In this document: positions 61,529 to 64,000 of the stretch, one piece after another
How the letters are laid out: each line of letters starts with the position of its first letter
Position numbering within the stretch: position 1 is the first letter of the stretch
Assembly: GCA_963788085.1 (NCBI GenBank)
Contig: CAWBFS010000074.1
Coordinates: forward strand, 124,001-188,000
From: AP-15 sp963788085
GTDB lineage: Bacteria; Pseudomonadota; Alphaproteobacteria; ATCC43930; CGMCC-115725
DNA length: 64,000 nucleotides
Direction of reading: 5' to 3'
Notes under the pieces: model-generated
What the model was told of the DNA's origin: nothing
Database searches by the model: none
Seen by the model: only the letters and a program-made list of their open reading frames with translations
Program-made: the position numbers and the translations under genes

Positions 61529-62455
61529 TGCAGAATTCCGCCCGCGGGCTGCTTGGCGCCGACCCGGTCAGCGATTTCGACGCCGGTCCGCCGCGCATCT
61601 CGTTCGAGTTCTTCCCGCCGAAGACACAAGAGATGGAAGAGCGGCTGTGGGCTGCGGTCAAGCGGCTCGAACCGTTGCGGCCGCGCTTCGTCTCCGTGAC
61701 CTATGGGGCCGGCGGCTCGACGCGCGAGCGCACCCACTCGACGGTACGCCGCATCCGCCAGGAGACCGCGCTCGAACCGGCCGCGCATCTGACCTGCGTC
61801 GCGGCGGCGCGCGAGGAGATCGATCGCGGTGGCGCGCGACTATTGGGAGGCCGGCATCCGCCACATCGTCGCGTTGCGCGGCGACCCGCCCGGCGGCATC
61901 GGGGCGGGCTATGCGCCGCACCCGGGCGGCTACGCCTACGCTGCCGATCTCGTCGCAGGCCTGAAAAAGGTGGCGGATTTCGAGATCAGCGTCGCCGCAT
62001 ATCCCGAAACCCATCCCTCGGCGCGCAGCCCCGGCCACGACCTCGACAACCTGAAGGCCAAGCTCGACGCCGGCGCCACTCGGGCGATCACGCAGTTCTT
62101 TTTCGATGCCGACGTGTTCCTGCGCTTCCGCGACCGCGCCCGAGCGGCCGGCATCGACGTGCCGATCGTACCCGGCATCCTGCCGGTCACTAATTTCGCG
62201 CAGCTGAAACGCATGTCGGCGGCCTGCGGCGCCTCGATCCCGGCCTGGATGGGCGCGCATTTCGACGGCCTCGACGACGACCCCGATACGCGCCGACTTG
62301 TGGCCGCTTCCCTCACCGCCGAGCAATGCCGCCGACTGCAGGCTAACGGCGTGCACGAATTCCATTTCTATACCCTGAACCGCGCCGACCTGCTCGTCGC
62401 GATCTGCCACCTCCTCGGCGTGCGCGCCCCCAAACCCGCCGCCGCAGTGGCGTAA
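61528..62455 (+). CDS. metF: 5,10-methylenetetrahydrofolate reductase (one frameshift)
   Basis: Starts MQNSARGLLGADPVSDFDAG. TIM-barrel signatures: ISFEFFPPKTQEMEERLW, VSVTYGAGGSTRERTHSTV, HLTCV, and after the shift YWEAGIRHIVALRGDPPGG, GATRAITQFFFDADVFLRF, HFYTLNRADL. 928 nt = 3n+1. One extra G near 61827-61829 (GCGGTGGCG instead of GCGTGGCG) breaks EEIDRVARDYWEAG; removing it restores about 308 aa. Makes 5-methyl-THF for MetH. Overlaps the regulator by one base. Probably a sequencing indel. Confidence 0.92.
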
Positions 62456-62485
62456 TGCCAAACCACTTTAACCTTTCCCCCCACC

Positions 62486-62590
62486 CGTCATTCCCGCGAA
62501 AGCGGGAATCCAGGGAAACCAGCCGCCGGGCAGTCGCCCCCTGTTCAAGCCAGGGGCAGGCTCTGGACCCCCGCTTTCGCGGGGGCGACG
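62486..62590. repeat. Dispersed palindrome, GTCATTCCCGCGAAAGCGGGAAT type (copy 4)
   Basis: Left hairpin ATTCCCGCGAAAGCGGGAAT (62490-62509), right hairpin ACCCCCGCTTTCGCGGGGGC region (62568-62587), with CCAGG...CTCTGGA between. Same composite as 22551, 45455 and 52156. It fills the metF-metH gap. Confidence 0.85.
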
Positions 62591-62618
62591 AATTCGAATC
62601 GCACGCATACACCCGCCA

Positions 62619-64000
62619 ATGACCCATTTCCTCGATTACCTGGCCGACCATGTCGTGCTGTGCGACGGCGCGATGGGAACGCAGGTGCAGGCGCGCAATC
62701 TCGATACGGAGCGTGATTTTCTCGGTCTCGAGAACTGCACCGAGATTCTGAACGAGAGCCGCCCGGACCTGATCCGCGAGATCCACCGCGGCTATCTCGA
62801 AGCCGGTTGCGACGCGCTGCAGACCAACAGCTTCGGCGGCTCGCCGGTCACCCTCGGCGAGTTCGGCATTGCCGACCGTACGTTCGAGCTGAACCGGCGC
62901 GCCGCCGAATTGGCGCGTGAGGCGATCGCCGAATTCGCGCATGACGGCCGAACCCGGTTCGTGCTCGGCTCGCTCGGGCCAGGCACCCGGCTTCCTTCGC
63001 TCGGCCATATTTCCTACCAGGAGCTCGAGGACGGGCTGGCGCTGCAATGTGCCGGGCTCGTCGCCGGCGGCAGCGACGCGATTGCGATCGAGACGTGCCA
63101 GGATCCGCTGCAGATCAAGGCCGCGGTCAACGGCGCCAAACGCGCCCGGGACGAGGCCGGCAAAGACATTCCAATCCTGGTCAGCGTGACGGTGGAGACG
63201 ACCGGGACGTTGCTGGTCGGCGCCGACATCGCCGCCGCGGCGACGGTCGTCCGCGCCCTCGACGTGCCGGTCATCGGCCTCAATTGCGCGACCGGCCCGC
63301 GCGAGATGGCCGAGCACGTCAAATGGCTGGGCGAGAACTGGCCCGGCTTGATTTCGGTGCAGCCCAACGCCGGCTTGCCCGAACTCGTCGGCGGGCGCAC
63401 GCAATACCCGCTGGGCGCAACCGAGCTTGCCCAATGGCTAGAGCGCTTTGTGCTCGAGGACGGTGTCGGCATTATTGGCGGATGCTGCGGCACCGAGGCA
63501 GCGCATATCGCCGCGCTCGACGCGATGCTGCGGCGTGTCGGCCGGGCCATTGGAAATGGGCGGCCGCGGCCGGTGCCACGCCGCCGCAACCCGATCTGGG
63601 CTCCCTCCGTCGCCTCGCTCTACGGCCAGGTGAACCTCCGCCAGGAGAACGCCTATTTGTCGATCGGCGAGCGCTGCAACGCCAACGGCTCGCGCCAATT
63701 CCGGCGATTGCAGGAGCAGGGCGATTGGGACGGCTGCGTCGAGATGGGGCGCGAGCAGGTCAAGGAAGGCTCGCACACGCTCGATCTCTGCACTGCCTTC
63801 GTCGGGCGCGACGAGGTCGCCGACATGACCGAGGCGGTGACCCGCATGCGCGGCGCGGTCAACGCGCCCCTGGTCATCGAACTCGACCGAATACCCGGTG
63901 CTCGAAGCAGCTCTCAAGCTCTACGGCGGCAAGCCGATCATCAACTCGATCAATTTCGAGGACGGCGAAGAGGCGGCCGACAAGCGCCTGGGGCTCGCGC
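62619..64000 (+). CDS. metH: Cobalamin-dependent methionine synthase, N-terminal part (runs off window, one frameshift)
   Basis: Begins MTHFLDYLADHVVLCDGAMGTQ. Homocysteine-binding TIM barrel: QTNSFGGSPVTL, GSLGPGTRLPSLG, zinc Cys in LNCATGPREM and IGGCCGTEAAHI. The pterin-binding domain starts near 63640 (YLSIGERCNANGSRQFRRLQ). At 63880/63881 an extra A (ATCGAACTCG instead of ATCGACTCG) shifts the frame; the expected continuation IDSTEYPVLEAALKLYGGKP is readable in the next frame to the window end. Transfers methyl from 5-methyl-THF via B12 to homocysteine. No clear RBS; spacing to metF contains the repeat. Confidence 0.93.
   Translation, partial: MTHFLDYLADHVVLCDGAMGTQVQARNLDTERDFLGLENCTEILNESRPDLIREIHRGYLEAGCDALQTNSFGGSPVTLGEFGIADRTFELNRRAAELAREAIAEFAHDGRTRFVLGSLGPGTRLPSLGHISYQELEDGLALQCAGLVAGGSDAIAIETCQDPLQIKAAVNGAKRARDEAGKDIPILVSVTVETTGTLLVGADIAAAATVVRALDVPVIGLNCATGPREMAEHVKWLGENWPGLISVQPNAGLPELVGGRTQYPLGATELAQWLERFVLEDGVGIIGGCCGTEAAHIAALDAMLRRVGRAIGNGRPRPVPRRRNPIWAPSVASLYGQVNLRQENAYLSIGERCNANGSRQFRRLQEQGDWDGCVEMGREQVKEGSHTLDLCTAFVGRDEVADMTEAVTRMRGAVNAPLVIELDRIPGARSSSQALRRQADHQLDQFRGRRRGGRQAPGAR

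Overview
The window is GC-rich and almost certainly from an alphaproteobacterium. The evidence is the eno-ftsB-pdhA-pdhB-pdhC-lpd order with a lipoyl domain on PdhB as well as PdhC, a zapA / 6S-RNA-like / YmdB-type phosphodiesterase neighbourhood, the mlaA-mlaC pair, an ArsR-methyltransferase regulator in front of metF-metH, and the str/S10/spc ribosomal superoperon with two tuf copies. I cannot fix the order or genus from sequence reading alone.

Layout. 0.1-1.0 kb: kdsA (LPS Kdo synthesis). 1.0-7.4 kb: an accessory island between kdsA and eno. It holds a GT22-family mannosyltransferase gene split by an IS3-family element, a small membrane ORF, a frameshifted membrane-anchored spermidine-synthase-like gene and a hypothetical remnant. 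7.9-15.0 kb: enolase, FtsB-like protein, pyruvate dehydrogenase complex (E1 alpha, E1 beta, E2) and lipoamide dehydrogenase on the plus strand. 15.3-21.5 kb (minus): MetE-like, truncated GNAT, ketopantoate-reductase-like, SDR, MFS exporter, TIGR00282/YmdB phosphodiesterase, a probable 6S RNA and zapA. 21.6-24.8 kb: two tandem NHL beta-propeller genes and a nitrilase-fold protein whose catalytic Cys position is Ala, directly behind adk. 24.8-54.7 kb (minus): tRNA-Tyr, tRNA-Gly, tuf, tRNA-Trp, secE, nusG, rplKAJL, rpoBC, rpsLG, fusA, tuf, then the S10/spc genes to secY-adk. The usual rpsM-rpsK-rpoA-rplQ tail does not follow. 54.8-64 kb: rlmB, a small exported protein, a degenerate AAA/Sel1 membrane protein, an MFS transporter, mlaC-mlaA (phospholipid trafficking), and divergent from them a SahR-like regulator with metF and the start of metH (methionine cycle).

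A theme that affects interpretation: single-base frameshifts occur in genes that cannot be dead (rpoB, rpoC) and in tuf, mlaA, metF and metH, and they cluster in 3.8-7.2 kb and 15.3-18.0 kb. In tuf, rpoB, metF and metH the indel can be placed to one base. Most are best read as sequencing/assembly indels, so several 'pseudogenes' may be intact in the organism. The IS insertion is not explained that way.

Palindromic dispersed repeats of at least three families sit in gaps, including inside the ribosomal superoperon. No CRISPR array, prophage or integrase was seen. I found no clear undescribed defence system. The least conventional locus is the NHL-NHL-nitrilase-like cluster at 21.6-24.8 kb.
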